Below, in pieces: positions 1 through 7,747 of a stretch of DNA of 64,000 nucleotides. Within the stretch, counting starts at the first letter, position 1, and every line of letters begins with the position of its first letter. The notes beneath the pieces are model-generated. The model searched no databases. It had not been told where the DNA came from and saw only the letters and a program-made list of their open reading frames with translations. Location of the stretch: assembly GCA_965216915.1 (NCBI GenBank), contig CBDCGS010000005.1, positions 1-64,000 of the forward strand, in the 5' to 3' direction. This DNA comes from CBDCGS01 sp965216915 (GTDB taxonomy: Bacteria > Pseudomonadota > Alphaproteobacteria > UBA828). A program made the position numbers and the translations under genes.

Positions 1-113
1 ATTCGCCCCCAAGAATCGCCGGAAGCCGCCGCGAAGGCAAGGCACGGCGTTGAACCCGGGCGCTGCGGGCTTAGGTTCTAAAGGACAAAGATGACCAAAT
101 TCCGGAGGCCGCC

Positions 114-716
114 ATGATCGATCGGGCCGGGCATGCGCGCATGCCTCATCGGCGCCAGCTCTTGCTCGGGGCGGCCGGACTCGCGTTCGGCGCGACGGTG
201 GTTCCGCGGATCGGGGGCGCGAGCACGTTGGCCCTGACACCGCGGCAAACCGCCGGCCCGTTCTATCCCGGCCACCTCGATCTCGCGGCGCTCGACGCCG
301 ATCTGCTGCGCCGCGGCGACGGCGCTGAAACCACGGAGGGGACCCGGCTGTCGCTGACCGGCCGCGTGCTCGACCGTGCCGGCCAGCCGGTGCCAGGCGC
401 CGCGGTGCTGATCTGGCAAGCCGATTCATTCGGCCACTACAACCATCCGGCCGACGATCAGGAGACCCCGCGCGATCCGCTGTTCGAAGGGGTCGGTCTT
501 GCGCGCACCGATGGCGCGGGCGCCTACCGATTCCGCACCCTCAAGCCGGCCGCCTATCCGCTTGGCGGGAGCGCGCGACGCACGCCGCACATCCACGTTG
601 CCGTCGGGGCGGGCGACACCGCATCGCTCGTCACCCAGATGTACTTTCCGGACGAACCGCTCAACGCGCGCGACGGCCTTGTTTCGCCCGCCTGGGCGAT
701 GCCGCGCCGCGCGTGA
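114..716 (+). pseudogene. Intradiol ring-cleavage dioxygenase-like protein, C-terminus frameshifted
   Basis: This resembles the non-heme Fe(III) intradiol dioxygenases (protocatechuate 3,4-dioxygenase and catechol dioxygenase type). The N-terminus has a twin-arginine-like leader (HRRQLLLGAAG). The core motifs are present: TAGPFYP, VPGAAVLIWQAD followed by a Tyr, YRFRTLKP, HIHVAV and TQMYFPDEPLNARDGL. The frame then stops at 714-716. Reading one frame over from about position 687 restores a typical tail (RLGDAAPRVIA, then ARFDIVLD) that ends at a TAG at 791-793. A single missing base in the CCC run at 687-689 explains this. It is either a sequencing error or a recent inactivating mutation; all proposed iron ligands lie upstream of the shift. 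The start ATG at 114 follows GGAGG at 104-108. The substrate is unknown. Confidence 0.75.
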
Positions 717-810
717 TCGCCGCGGTCGACGCGGCGGGCGCCGGCGGGCTCGCCGCCCGCTTCGACATCGTGTTGGATGTGCCGGCCACATAGAGCGCGA
801 CCGACGTCTC

Positions 811-1218
811 TCAGCCGACGATCTCGCCCTCGACGAGCGCCACCGCCTCGATCTCGATCTCGAGCTCGGGCAATGCGAGGCTCGTGATCTCGACGATCGT
901 GTCGGCCGGATAGGGCGGCGTGAAATATTGTTCCCGCAAGCCCACGATCTTCGAGAAGTTGCCCATGTCCTTCAGGTAGATGTTGACCTTGACGATCTTG
1001 GAAAGATCGGAGCCGCCGGCCTTGAGCACACGCTCGAGGTTGTCGAAGGTCTGCGCGGCCTGGGTGTCGAAATCGCCGACGCCGACGACATTGCCCTCCA
1101 AGTCGATCGCGGCTTGGCCGGAAACGAAGATCAGATTGTCGACCCGGTAGGCCTGCGCGATCTTGAACGCCGCGTAGGGGTCCGGGTCGGTCTTGATGCG
1201 AACAGCGCGTGTGGTCAT
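811..1218 (-). CDS. RidA/YjgF/YER057c family protein
   Basis: A 135-residue single-domain member of the RidA (YjgF) family, which typically deaminates reactive enamine/imine intermediates. The fold signature is intact: an N-terminal VDNLIFVSGQAA strand, DTQAAQTFDNLERVL in the middle, VKVNIYLKD and a C-terminal EIEAVA segment. The typical RidA Arg before the C-terminal motif is not obvious, so this may be a non-archetypal subfamily. It lies 15 bp downstream of the amidase gene on the same strand and is almost certainly co-transcribed with it. RidA homologues often sit in amide and amino acid catabolic operons. The ATG at 1218 follows a strong GGAGGGCGG site. Confidence 0.9.
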   Translation of the reverse strand: MTTRAVRIKTDPDPYAAFKIAQAYRVDNLIFVSGQAAIDLEGNVVGVGDFDTQAAQTFDNLERVLKAGGSDLSKIVKVNIYLKDMGNFSKIVGLREQYFTPPYPADTIVEITSLALPELEIEIEAVALVEGEIVG

Positions 1219-1233
1219 GAGCCGCCCTCCCTC

Positions 1234-2787
1234 TCAGGCCATCAAGCCGCTTTGTTCCACGGCGTCCGCCACTTGCAACACCGTGAAATCGTCGAATTGT
1301 CGGCCGACCAGCATGAGGCCGATCGGCAGGTCGTCGGCCGCGCCGCAGGGCACGCTGATCGCGGGGTGGCCGGTCAGGCTGAAGGGACAGGTGTTTCCGA
1401 TCATATCGAGAGCGTGCCGCATCTCCTCCTCGATGCCGCAATCCCGCGCGGCGAGCTCGGGCGTGACGAAGGGCACCGTCGGCATCGCGATCACGTCGCA
1501 ATCCTCGAGAATCGCGTCATAGCCCTCTTCCAGCAAATGCCGCTGGTTCTGCGCCTTCGAGTAGTAGCGCCCGTGATAGTGCCGGTGCATGTACTCGCCG
1601 ATCATCATCACCAGCTTGCCGGCGACCGGCAGGTCGTTCCCGCGGGCGTCGAAGCCCCGCCCCAGCGCCTCGCGGAGCCGCGTGTTGTAGTAGCCGCGCC
1701 AGTTGGTGCCTTGGTTGTAGCCCTTCAGCATGAACTCGGCCGACCCTTCGATGCCGATCCCGTTCCAGATATGCGTGCCCGTCGCATGCAGGGGCGCGGA
1801 GACCTTCTTGACCTCGGCGCCCTGCCGCTCGAGCGCCTTGATCGCGTCCTTGCACGCCTTGTCGACGACCTTGTCGCTGGCGGGGAAGCCGAGATCCGGC
1901 CATTTCTTTTGACCGAAGCCCTCCTTCAGCACACCGATCTTGAGGCCTTTCACGCCCTTGCCGATCGCGGGCATGTAGTCCTGCACGTGATTGTCGGGAA
2001 TGACGCCGCGCTGACGCGGGTCCATCGGACACGGGCCCGCGATCACGGACAAGAGGCGCGCGGTATTCTCGACCGTGTCGCACATGGGGCCGAGGGTATC
2101 GATCGTCATCTCGATCATGACGGCGCCCGTGTAGGGCACCAGGCCGAAGGTTGGCTTCAGGCCGACGATGCCGCAGCGCTGGGCGGGGATACGGATGGAG
2201 CCGGCCTGGTCGCCCCCGATCGCCATTTTCACATCGCCCGCCGCCACGGCGGCGCCGCTGCCGCCCGACGAGCCGCCTGGCGAGTGGGTCGGCTTGTGCG
2301 GGTTGCGGATGGGGCCGAGCGCGCTCGTGTGACCGCCGCCGGAGAATGAGCAATCCTCGGTCGTGGTCTTGCCCACGATCGTGCCGCCGGCGTCGAGAAT
2401 GCGCGTGACGATGGTGGCGTCGACGTCGGGAATGAAGCCCTCCAGCACGCGCGTGCCGTTCATGAGCGGGATGCCCGCGACGCACACGGGGTCCTTGATC
2501 CCGACACCATGGCCCTTTAGCGGGCCGGACTCCGCGCCCTTGATGTCGCACCGCCAATACCACGCGTTATAGGGGTTCTCCGCGGCGCTCGGCCGATAAC
2601 CGGCATCGCGCGGATATTTCACCGGCAGCGTACGCTCCGGAATCTCCTCGAGCACGCGATAGGAGGCCATCGGCCCGCGCATCAGGTTTTGATAGGACTG
2701 CGCGTCATCCGCGGTCATCTCGAAGCCGAACTCTTCCGCGAGTTCGAGAATTTGCGGGACGGTCGGTAGCTCGGGGCCGCGCGGCAT
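1234..2787 (-). CDS. Amidase signature family hydrolase, AmdA (Rhodococcus amidase)-like
   Basis: A 517-residue amidase signature enzyme that hydrolyses carboxamides to acid plus ammonia. The Ser-cisSer-Lys triad is visible: Lys in VGIKDPVC, the cis-Ser in SPGGSSGGSG and the nucleophile in GGDQAGSIRIPA. The overall architecture (an all-helical N-terminal domain of about 90 residues ending in ENPYNAWYWRC, then the AS core, then a TGHPAISVPCG tail) matches the Rhodococcus enantioselective or nitrile-associated amidases. An upstream in-frame ATG at 2844 is possible, but the ATG at 2787 is preceded by GAGGGAGAGAC and is preferred. A paralogue of the same subfamily lies at 31664. It probably forms an operon with the ridA-like gene and is divergent from the enoyl-CoA hydratase gene. 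Confidence 0.9.
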   Translation of the reverse strand: MPRGPELPTVPQILELAEEFGFEMTADDAQSYQNLMRGPMASYRVLEEIPERTLPVKYPRDAGYRPSAAENPYNAWYWRCDIKGAESGPLKGHGVGIKDPVCVAGIPLMNGTRVLEGFIPDVDATIVTRILDAGGTIVGKTTTEDCSFSGGGHTSALGPIRNPHKPTHSPGGSSGGSGAAVAAGDVKMAIGGDQAGSIRIPAQRCGIVGLKPTFGLVPYTGAVMIEMTIDTLGPMCDTVENTARLLSVIAGPCPMDPRQRGVIPDNHVQDYMPAIGKGVKGLKIGVLKEGFGQKKWPDLGFPASDKVVDKACKDAIKALERQGAEVKKVSAPLHATGTHIWNGIGIEGSAEFMLKGYNQGTNWRGYYNTRLREALGRGFDARGNDLPVAGKLVMMIGEYMHRHYHGRYYSKAQNQRHLLEEGYDAILEDCDVIAMPTVPFVTPELAARDCGIEEEMRHALDMIGNTCPFSLTGHPAISVPCGAADDLPIGLMLVGRQFDDFTVLQVADAVEQSGLMA

Positions 2788-2905
2788 GACTGTCTCTCCC
2801 TCGGTGCTGCGCTCTCTTGTTGTTGCCCTATCGTACAGGGGCAAGTGCCGCTCTGACCATGCTACAAACCGCAGTGGATGCCGGGATGGCGGGAGGATGC
2901 GACAA

Positions 2906-3703
2906 ATGGACGAGACGGTCGTCTACGAATGTGACGGTGGCGTAGCGCGGGTTTCCATGAACCGACCGAAGGCCCTCAACGCGCTCAACGACGTGCTGCT
3001 GCATGCGCTCACCGACGCGCTCGAGCGCGCGGCCGCGGATGACGCGGTGCGCTGCGTCGTCTTGCGGAGCACGAGCGAGCACTTCATGGCGGGCGGCGAC
3101 CTAAAATTCTTCTACGAGCTGCTCGACGTGCCGGGCCGGGAGCGCCGGCGTTTCTTCGAGACCTTCGTCGCCGGCGTGCACCCGCTGATCCAGAGCATGC
3201 GGCGTATGCCGAAACCCCTCGTTGCGAGCGTCTCGGGCGCGACCGGCGGGTTCGGCATGAGCCTCCTCCTCGCCTCGGACCTCGCGGTCGCTGCCGACAA
3301 CAGCTACTTCACGATGGCCTACAACCTGATCGGCACGAGCCCCGACGGATCTTCGAGCTGGTTCCTGCCGCGCACCGTCGGCCTCAAGAAGGCGATGGAG
3401 CTGGCACTGCTATGCGAGCGCTTCGACGCGGAGACCGCGCAAACCCTCGGACTCGTCAACCGCGTGGTCGCGGCGGATCGGTTGGAGGCTGAGACCGGCG
3501 ACCTCGCCCGCGCGCTCGCCAACGGGCCGACGCGGGCCTACGCCAACACCAAGCGGCTGCTTTACCGCTCCGTGCAATCCTCGCTCGACGGCCAGCTCCA
3601 AGCCGAAGCGGAGATGTTCGCCGATTGCGCGGGCACGGATGATTTCGTCGAGGGCGTGCGCGCCTTCGTCGAAAAGCGCAAGGCGTCGTTCAAGGGCGCT
3701 TAA
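2906..3703 (+). CDS. Enoyl-CoA hydratase/isomerase (crotonase) family protein
   Basis: A 265-residue crotonase-fold protein. The N-terminal MNRPKALNAL strand, the HFMAGGDLKFF oxyanion/CoA loop and the ATGGFGMSLLLASDLAVA helix are all present. The catalytic region reads GTSPDGSSSWFLPR, with an Asp where hydratases have the second Glu. That is the pattern of PaaG-type isomerases, so an isomerase role is as likely as hydration. The ATG at 2906 has GGGAGG at 2891-2896 with a 9 nt gap; the in-frame ATG at 2897 abuts the site and is less likely. It is transcribed divergently from the amidase gene, with promoters presumably in the 118 bp between them. Confidence 0.85.
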   Translation: MDETVVYECDGGVARVSMNRPKALNALNDVLLHALTDALERAAADDAVRCVVLRSTSEHFMAGGDLKFFYELLDVPGRERRRFFETFVAGVHPLIQSMRRMPKPLVASVSGATGGFGMSLLLASDLAVAADNSYFTMAYNLIGTSPDGSSSWFLPRTVGLKKAMELALLCERFDAETAQTLGLVNRVVAADRLEAETGDLARALANGPTRAYANTKRLLYRSVQSSLDGQLQAEAEMFADCAGTDDFVEGVRAFVEKRKASFKGA

Positions 3704-3790
3704 CCATCGCTCTCGCCGCGGGGCGGCCGACCTGCCTGCGTGGCGCCGCCGACCCACGCTTCCTTAACCCGCCTCGGCTAGCGTCCCGGC

Positions 3791-4696
3791 ATGCGTCGGG
3801 TGATCGCCATAGCCGCGCTTTTCTGCGCTGCGGGCCTGGGCGTCGCCGGGGTGTCCACGGCGCATGCGGCGGCCGGCTATCATCCTGGATACGTCACCTT
3901 GGCCGTCTCCCAATACCGGGCCGCGGCCGAGGCCGGCGACGCCTCGGCGCAATACATCCTCGCCCTGTTCTACGCCGACGGCATCGGCGCGATCGCCGAT
4001 CATGCCGAGGCCGCGCGCTGGTATCACCGGGCCGCGGCGCAGGGCGACACGCGCGCGCAATATCAACTCGGCCGTCTCTACGCCGAGGGGCGTGGCGTCG
4101 CGCAGGATCACGCTAGGGCGGCGGACTGGTTTCGCAAGGCTGCGGACCGGGGTGATACGCGGGCCAGCGCGGCGCTCGGCACGATGCTCGCGCGCGGTGA
4201 AGGCATGCCGCGTGATCTGCACCAGGCGGCTGCGTATCTTCGGCACGCCGCGGATGCCGGCGATCGCGACGCCCAGTACCGTCTCGGCATGCAGTACGCG
4301 AGCGGCGCCGGCGTCACTCAGAGCGACGCCACCGCCGTGACGTGGTACCGCGCAGCCGCGGCGCAGGGCCACCCCCCTGCCCTCACCGGCCTCGGCCTCA
4401 TGCACTATCTCGGCCGCGGCGTCGCGCAGAACGACCACGAGGCGGTGCGACTGTTCACCCGTGCCGCGCAGATGGGGTATGCGAAGGCGCAGGCCAATCT
4501 CGGTCTCATGCATTATCTCGGCCGTGGCGTGCCACACCAAAGCCTCACCGAGGCCTATGTGTGGTTCGCGCTCGCCGCGGCCGGCGGCGATGCGTTGGCC
4601 GCAACCCACCGCGACACCATCGCCTCGCTCATGACAGACGAGCAGCGCGCCGTGGCGGAGCTTCGCGCCGCCGCATGGTCACCGACCTCCGAATAG
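3791..4696 (+). CDS. Secreted Sel1-like repeat protein
   Basis: A 301-residue protein with a clear signal peptide (MRRVIAIAALFCAAGLGVAG, cleavage probably after THA). It is followed by about seven tandem Sel1-like (TPR-related) repeats of 36 residues, with the recurring core A-x-x-G-x-x-x-A-Q-Y-x-L-G-x-x-Y-x-x-G-x-G-V (for example AQYQLGRLYAEGRGVAQD). Such repeats are scaffolds for protein-protein contacts, here presumably periplasmic. No catalytic domain is seen. The last repeat degenerates into YVWFALAAAGG, the usual terminal form in proteobacterial Sel1 proteins. Neighbours do not suggest a partner. A second secreted Sel1 protein lies at 30769. Confidence 0.88.
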   Translation: MRRVIAIAALFCAAGLGVAGVSTAHAAAGYHPGYVTLAVSQYRAAAEAGDASAQYILALFYADGIGAIADHAEAARWYHRAAAQGDTRAQYQLGRLYAEGRGVAQDHARAADWFRKAADRGDTRASAALGTMLARGEGMPRDLHQAAAYLRHAADAGDRDAQYRLGMQYASGAGVTQSDATAVTWYRAAAAQGHPPALTGLGLMHYLGRGVAQNDHEAVRLFTRAAQMGYAKAQANLGLMHYLGRGVPHQSLTEAYVWFALAAAGGDALAATHRDTIASLMTDEQRAVAELRAAAWSPTSE

Positions 4697-4781
4697 ACAC
4701 CCGCGTGGGCCGCGCGCGTTGACAGGTCGAAACGCCGCTGCGTAGCGTCACGCATCCGTAATCGTGAGTGTGGGGCGAAAG

Positions 4782-5522
4782 ATGACCGGGCGGCTTTCAG
4801 GAAAATCGGCGTTCGTGACGGCGAGCGGCCAGGGCATCGGGCTCGCGACGGTGCGGGCGTTCGCGGCGGAAGGCGCGGCCGTCATCGCAACCGACATCGA
4901 CCCGGCGAAGCTCGAGGTGCTCTCCGGGACCAGCGGGATCGAGACGCGCCCGCTCGACGTGCGCGACCCGAACGCCGTCGCGGAGATCGCCGAGGAGGCC
5001 GGCGCCGTCGATATCTTGTTCAACTGCGCCGGTCGCGTGCCCCACGGCACCATTCTCGACTGCGACCCCGCCGCGTGGGACGAAACGCTGCGTCTCAACG
5101 TGACCGGCATGTACCAGATGATCCGCGCCTTCCTGCCGCGCATGGTCGATGCCGGGGGCGGCTCGATCATCAACATGGCCTCGGTCGCCTCGTCGGTGAT
5201 CGGCGCGCCCAACCGCTGCGCCTACGGCGCGAGCAAAGCGGCGGTGATCGGTCTCACCAAATCCGTCGCGATCGACTTCATCGACGCCGGCATCCGCTGC
5301 AACGCGGTCTGTCCGGGAACCGTGCAAACGCCCTCCCTCGATGAGCGCATCAACGCGTTTCCCGATCCAGCGGAAGCGCGAAAAGCCTTCATCGCGCGCC
5401 AGCCCATGGGCCGCGTCGGCGAACCGGCGGAGATCGCGGCGCTCTGCGTCTATCTGGCCGCGGATGAGTCGGCCTTCACCACCGGCCAAGCTTTCGTGAT
5501 CGACGGCGGCTTCAGCCTTTAG
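4782..5522 (+). CDS. SDR family oxidoreductase (BDH2 / 2-keto-3-deoxy-fuconate dehydrogenase-like)
   Basis: A 246-residue classical short-chain dehydrogenase. The NAD site is TASGQGIG with the acidic TDID after beta-2 (NAD preference), then NCAG, the catalytic Ser in MASVASSV, and YGASK with Tyr and Lys. Segments such as PHGTILDCDPAAWD, YQMIRAFLPRM and ARQPMGRVGEPAEIAAL match the subgroup containing BDH2 (cytosolic 3-hydroxybutyrate dehydrogenase) and 2-keto-3-deoxy-L-fuconate dehydrogenases. The exact substrate is not certain. A GTG at 4764 is in frame, but the ATG at 4782 begins the usual TGRLSGKSAFVT and is preferred. It converges on the DUF2461 gene with only 3 bp between the stops. Confidence 0.88.
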   Translation: MTGRLSGKSAFVTASGQGIGLATVRAFAAEGAAVIATDIDPAKLEVLSGTSGIETRPLDVRDPNAVAEIAEEAGAVDILFNCAGRVPHGTILDCDPAAWDETLRLNVTGMYQMIRAFLPRMVDAGGGSIINMASVASSVIGAPNRCAYGASKAAVIGLTKSVAIDFIDAGIRCNAVCPGTVQTPSLDERINAFPDPAEARKAFIARQPMGRVGEPAEIAALCVYLAADESAFTTGQAFVIDGGFSL

Positions 5523-5525
5523 CGC

Positions 5526-6239
5526 TCAGAACGGCACGTCGACCGCTTGCGTGAGAAACTTCACCAGCGGCACGTTGGCGCGGCAGATGGCGGCGAACCG
5601 TTTCGGGAAGCCGGGCGCGAGCGCCTCGTCCTCGTGCAATTCCGTGATCGCGATGAAGTCCTTGCGCTTGAGATCCTCGATCAGCGGGTGATCGGGATCG
5701 AAGCCCCGCGGCGGCCGTTTTAGACTGTCACCGCGGAGCGTCATCATCGCCGTGAACGCCTTGCCCCGCGTCGCGCGCTTCCAGGCGTCCGGCTTCGCGA
5801 CAATGGCCTCGCGGATCTTCGCGAGCGCCGGCCCGTCGGGGTGCCAGATCCCGCAGCCCGCGAAGCAGCTCCCGGGCTCGAGGTGAAGATAGAAACCCGG
5901 TGCATGGGCATCCTTTCCCGCGGCATGGCGAAAATGCGCCCCGACATTCGTCTTGTAGGGCGTCTTGTCCTTGGAAAAACGCGTGTCTCGGTAGATCCGG
6001 AACAGCGAGCCGCCGTTCGCCCGGGGATCCGCGACGAAGTGCGGGCTGATCTTGGCGAGTGGATCGGCGAAGGCCTCGATGAAGGCGAGCATGGGGTCGC
6101 GCACCTCCGCGACATAGCGCGCCTTGTTGGCCTCGAACCAGGCGCGCTCATTGTTCACCCGCAGCTCGCGCAGAAAATCGAAGAGCGCGCGCTCGATCAC
6201 CGGCCCTGTGGCCTTGCCCTTGGCTTTGGCGGTGCCCAT
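5526..6239 (-). CDS. DUF2461 (TIGR02453) family protein
   Basis: A 237-residue member of the uncharacterised DUF2461/TIGR02453 family. The hallmark segments are present: LRELRVNNERAWFEANK near the N-terminus, GSLFRIYRDTRFSKDKTPYK, and GFYLHLEPGSCFAGCGIWHP. Length is normal for the family, and no enzymatic role is established for it. It lies downstream, in the same direction, of the PPOX-type flavoprotein gene at 7221; the two are now separated by the IS5-family element. The start at 6239 follows an AGAGGGAGGG site. Confidence 0.9.
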   Translation of the reverse strand: MGTAKAKGKATGPVIERALFDFLRELRVNNERAWFEANKARYVAEVRDPMLAFIEAFADPLAKISPHFVADPRANGGSLFRIYRDTRFSKDKTPYKTNVGAHFRHAAGKDAHAPGFYLHLEPGSCFAGCGIWHPDGPALAKIREAIVAKPDAWKRATRGKAFTAMMTLRGDSLKRPPRGFDPDHPLIEDLKRKDFIAITELHEDEALAPGFPKRFAAICRANVPLVKFLTQAVDVPF

Positions 6240-6264
6240 GGGTCATTCCCTCCCTCTGACGAGA

Positions 6265-6293
6265 GCGCCGACCAGCGACAAGCCGGTCGGCGC
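6265..6293. terminator. GC-rich stem-loop upstream of the DUF2461 gene
   Basis: A 9 bp perfect inverted repeat, GCGCCGACC (6265-6273) and GGTCGGCGC (6285-6293), with an 11 nt loop. On the plus strand it is followed by a T-rich stretch (CGTTTGTTCTATTT). On the minus strand it lies 26 nt upstream of the DUF2461 start, so it could equally be a leader hairpin. GGTCGGCGC recurs at 6353-6361 next to the insertion element. The direction of action is unclear. Confidence 0.35.
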
Positions 6294-6383
6294 CCGTTTG
6301 TTCTATTTATGTTCTCAGCGACCAAGCGTCAAGCGTCAGAGTCCATCCGGTCGGCGCGATCGCGGCCTAGGCTGAATCGACAT

Positions 6384-6719
6384 TCACCGCATCCATAGGA
6401 TTGCGCATGCGATGTGGATGAAGGCCAGGAAGTATATGGCTCGCCGGTCGTAGCGTGTGGCGATGCGGCGGAAGTGCTTGAGCTTGTTGAAGCACCGCTC
6501 GATCCGGTTGCGCGCCTTGTAGATCTCGAAGTCGTAAGGGATCTGTCGCTTTCGGGTCGGATTGCAGGGGATAACAGCCGTGCCGCCGGCGGCCGCGATG
6601 AGGTCGCGAATGGCGTTGCTGTCGTAGGCCTTGTCTGCGAGGACGTGGCTTGGCCGAAAGCCGTCTAGAAGGGCTGGTGCCTGCGGCGCATCGCCGGCCT
6701 GGCCGGGCGTGAGGATCAC
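6384..6719 (-). CDS. IS5-family transposase, downstream frame (OrfB)
   Basis: The C-terminal part of the DDE transposase. It carries the second catalytic Asp in HVLADKAYDS and the Glu in RNRIERCFNKLKHFRRIATRY. The frame is open upstream of the first ATG (6719) back to the A4G6 slippery run at 6806-6815, so the biological product is probably the OrfA-OrfB fusion made by -1 frameshifting, spanning 6384-7138. The stop codon lies inside the left terminal inverted repeat. Confidence 0.88.
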   Translation of the reverse strand: MILTPGQAGDAPQAPALLDGFRPSHVLADKAYDSNAIRDLIAAAGGTAVIPCNPTRKRQIPYDFEIYKARNRIERCFNKLKHFRRIATRYDRRAIYFLAFIHIACAILWMR

Positions 6720-6766
6720 CCGAAGCGGCCGGCCCCGGGCGTCGGCGGCGAGATGGATCTTGGTGG

Positions 6767-7138
6767 TCAGACCGCCTCGCGAACGCCCCAGAGCCTGATC
6801 CCGGTCCCCCCTTTTCCGGTCGCCGCCTGCTGGTGTGCGCGCACGAGCGAACTGTCGAGCATCAGGGAGTCATTGTTCGGATCAGCCGTCAGAGCGGCGA
6901 ACACGCGCTCCCATACCCCTGCCTTGGCCCAGCGCGTGAAGCGTTTGTGCACGCTCTTCCATTTGCCGTAGCGCGGCGGAAGATCATGCCAGTGGGCACC
7001 AGAGCGAAGCACCCACAAGACCCCGTTCACGAAGAGCCGGTTGTCGTCGCCGGTCCGACCTGGATCACCGGCTTTACCGGGCAACATATCCGCGATCGCG
7101 CGCCACTGATCATCAGACAACTCGTACCGCTTCGCCAT
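6767..7138 (-). CDS. IS5-family transposase, upstream frame (OrfA)
   Basis: The N-terminal transposase part starts at MAKRYELSDDQW (ATG 7138, behind GGAGGGGTGTG). It contains the DUF4096-type segment LFVNGVLWVLRSGAHWHDLPP and the first catalytic Asp in SLMLDSSLVRAHQ. It ends soon after an A4G6 run at 6806-6815 (GGA AAA GGG GGG in this frame). A -1 shift at that run joins it to the downstream frame, giving GDRDQALGRSRGG and the rest of the DDE domain. This is the usual programmed-frameshift design in this IS group. Confidence 0.88.
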   Translation of the reverse strand: MAKRYELSDDQWRAIADMLPGKAGDPGRTGDDNRLFVNGVLWVLRSGAHWHDLPPRYGKWKSVHKRFTRWAKAGVWERVFAALTADPNNDSLMLDSSLVRAHQQAATGKGGTGIRLWGVREAV

Positions 7139-7220
7139 CACACCCCTCCAACTGCGAATCAGCTGGAGATCCATGAATCACACAACGAGCTCAATGTGAA
7201 TTCATGAATGTCGATTCAGC

Positions 7221-7616
7221 CTAGGGGTCCATCAGGCCGACCTTGTCGGCCGCAATGGTCACGATCACGCGCTGCTCGCCTTCTTGCCGAAATGGATAGG
7301 TGTCGACGCCCATATATTTCTTCGCGAGCGAATCGATATGCGCATCGGCGCCGTCATGCGACATGGAGACCACGCGACCGCGGATCATCGCCTGCTGGTA
7401 CGGGTTCTCGGCGTTGTGCACAGCGACCGCGACGCGTCCGTCGCGACGCATGTTGTTGGTCTTGATGCGGCCCTCGGCCGTGTTGAACACCACGTTCTCG
7501 CCGTCGGTGTCTACCCAGATGACACTGGCCTGCGGCGCGCCGTCCGCCATGAGTGTCGTGACCGTGCCGAAGTTCTTGCCTTCGAGAAGCTGTCTCGCAA
7601 GGTCCGGAAGTGCCAT
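7221..7616 (-). CDS. PPOX-class (pyridoxamine 5'-phosphate oxidase-like) FMN/F420-binding protein
   Basis: A 131-residue split-barrel flavoprotein of the pyridoxamine phosphate oxidase-like superfamily. The typical strands are GTVTTLMADGAPQASVIWV, ENVVFNTAEGRIKTNNMRRD (phosphate-contacting basic turn) and VAVAVHNAENPYQQ, followed by the RGRVV strand. It is probably a cofactor-dependent reductase of unknown substrate. The ATG at 7616 is chosen because AAGGGAG sits 7 nt upstream; an in-frame ATG at 7634 lacks this. The stop codon TAG is formed by the CTAG target duplication of the IS. Removing the element leaves the same TAG, so the protein is unaffected, but its 3' untranslated region is now the IS. 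Confidence 0.85.
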   Translation of the reverse strand: MALPDLARQLLEGKNFGTVTTLMADGAPQASVIWVDTDGENVVFNTAEGRIKTNNMRRDGRVAVAVHNAENPYQQAMIRGRVVSMSHDGADAHIDSLAKKYMGVDTYPFRQEGEQRVIVTIAADKVGLMDP

Positions 7617-7747
7617 CTCATTCTCCCTTTGCATGTTCGGCCGGCGCGCCCGTCGGACGGGACCGACCCTCAGACCAGTCCTAGCATGATTGCGCTTGCG
7701 GCAGAACTGCCGCTGCGCTCAGCAGCAAAGGGGATGAGCGTGTGCCG

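Larger units (their letters stand above)
6371..7220 (-). mobile_element. Complete IS5-family insertion sequence (850 bp) with CTAG target duplication
   Basis: The ends are 16 bp perfect inverted repeats: GCTGAATCGACATTCA at 6371-6386 and its complement at 7205-7220. They are flanked by the 4 bp direct repeat CTAG at 6367-6370 and 7221-7224. This fits the YTAR-type target used by IS5-family elements. Inside are two overlapping transposase frames in the -1 relation. The intact ends, target duplication and transposase suggest a recent, possibly active insertion. The right-hand CTAG contains the stop codon of the neighbouring flavoprotein gene. Confidence 0.93.

Noticed and set aside
499..2349. 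Long open plus-strand frame (616 codons) opposite the RidA and amidase genes
   Set aside because: It is an antisense shadow. At this GC content stops are rare in opposite frames, its product is Arg/His/Asp-rich with no domain, and the minus-strand genes have clear motifs and ribosome binding sites.
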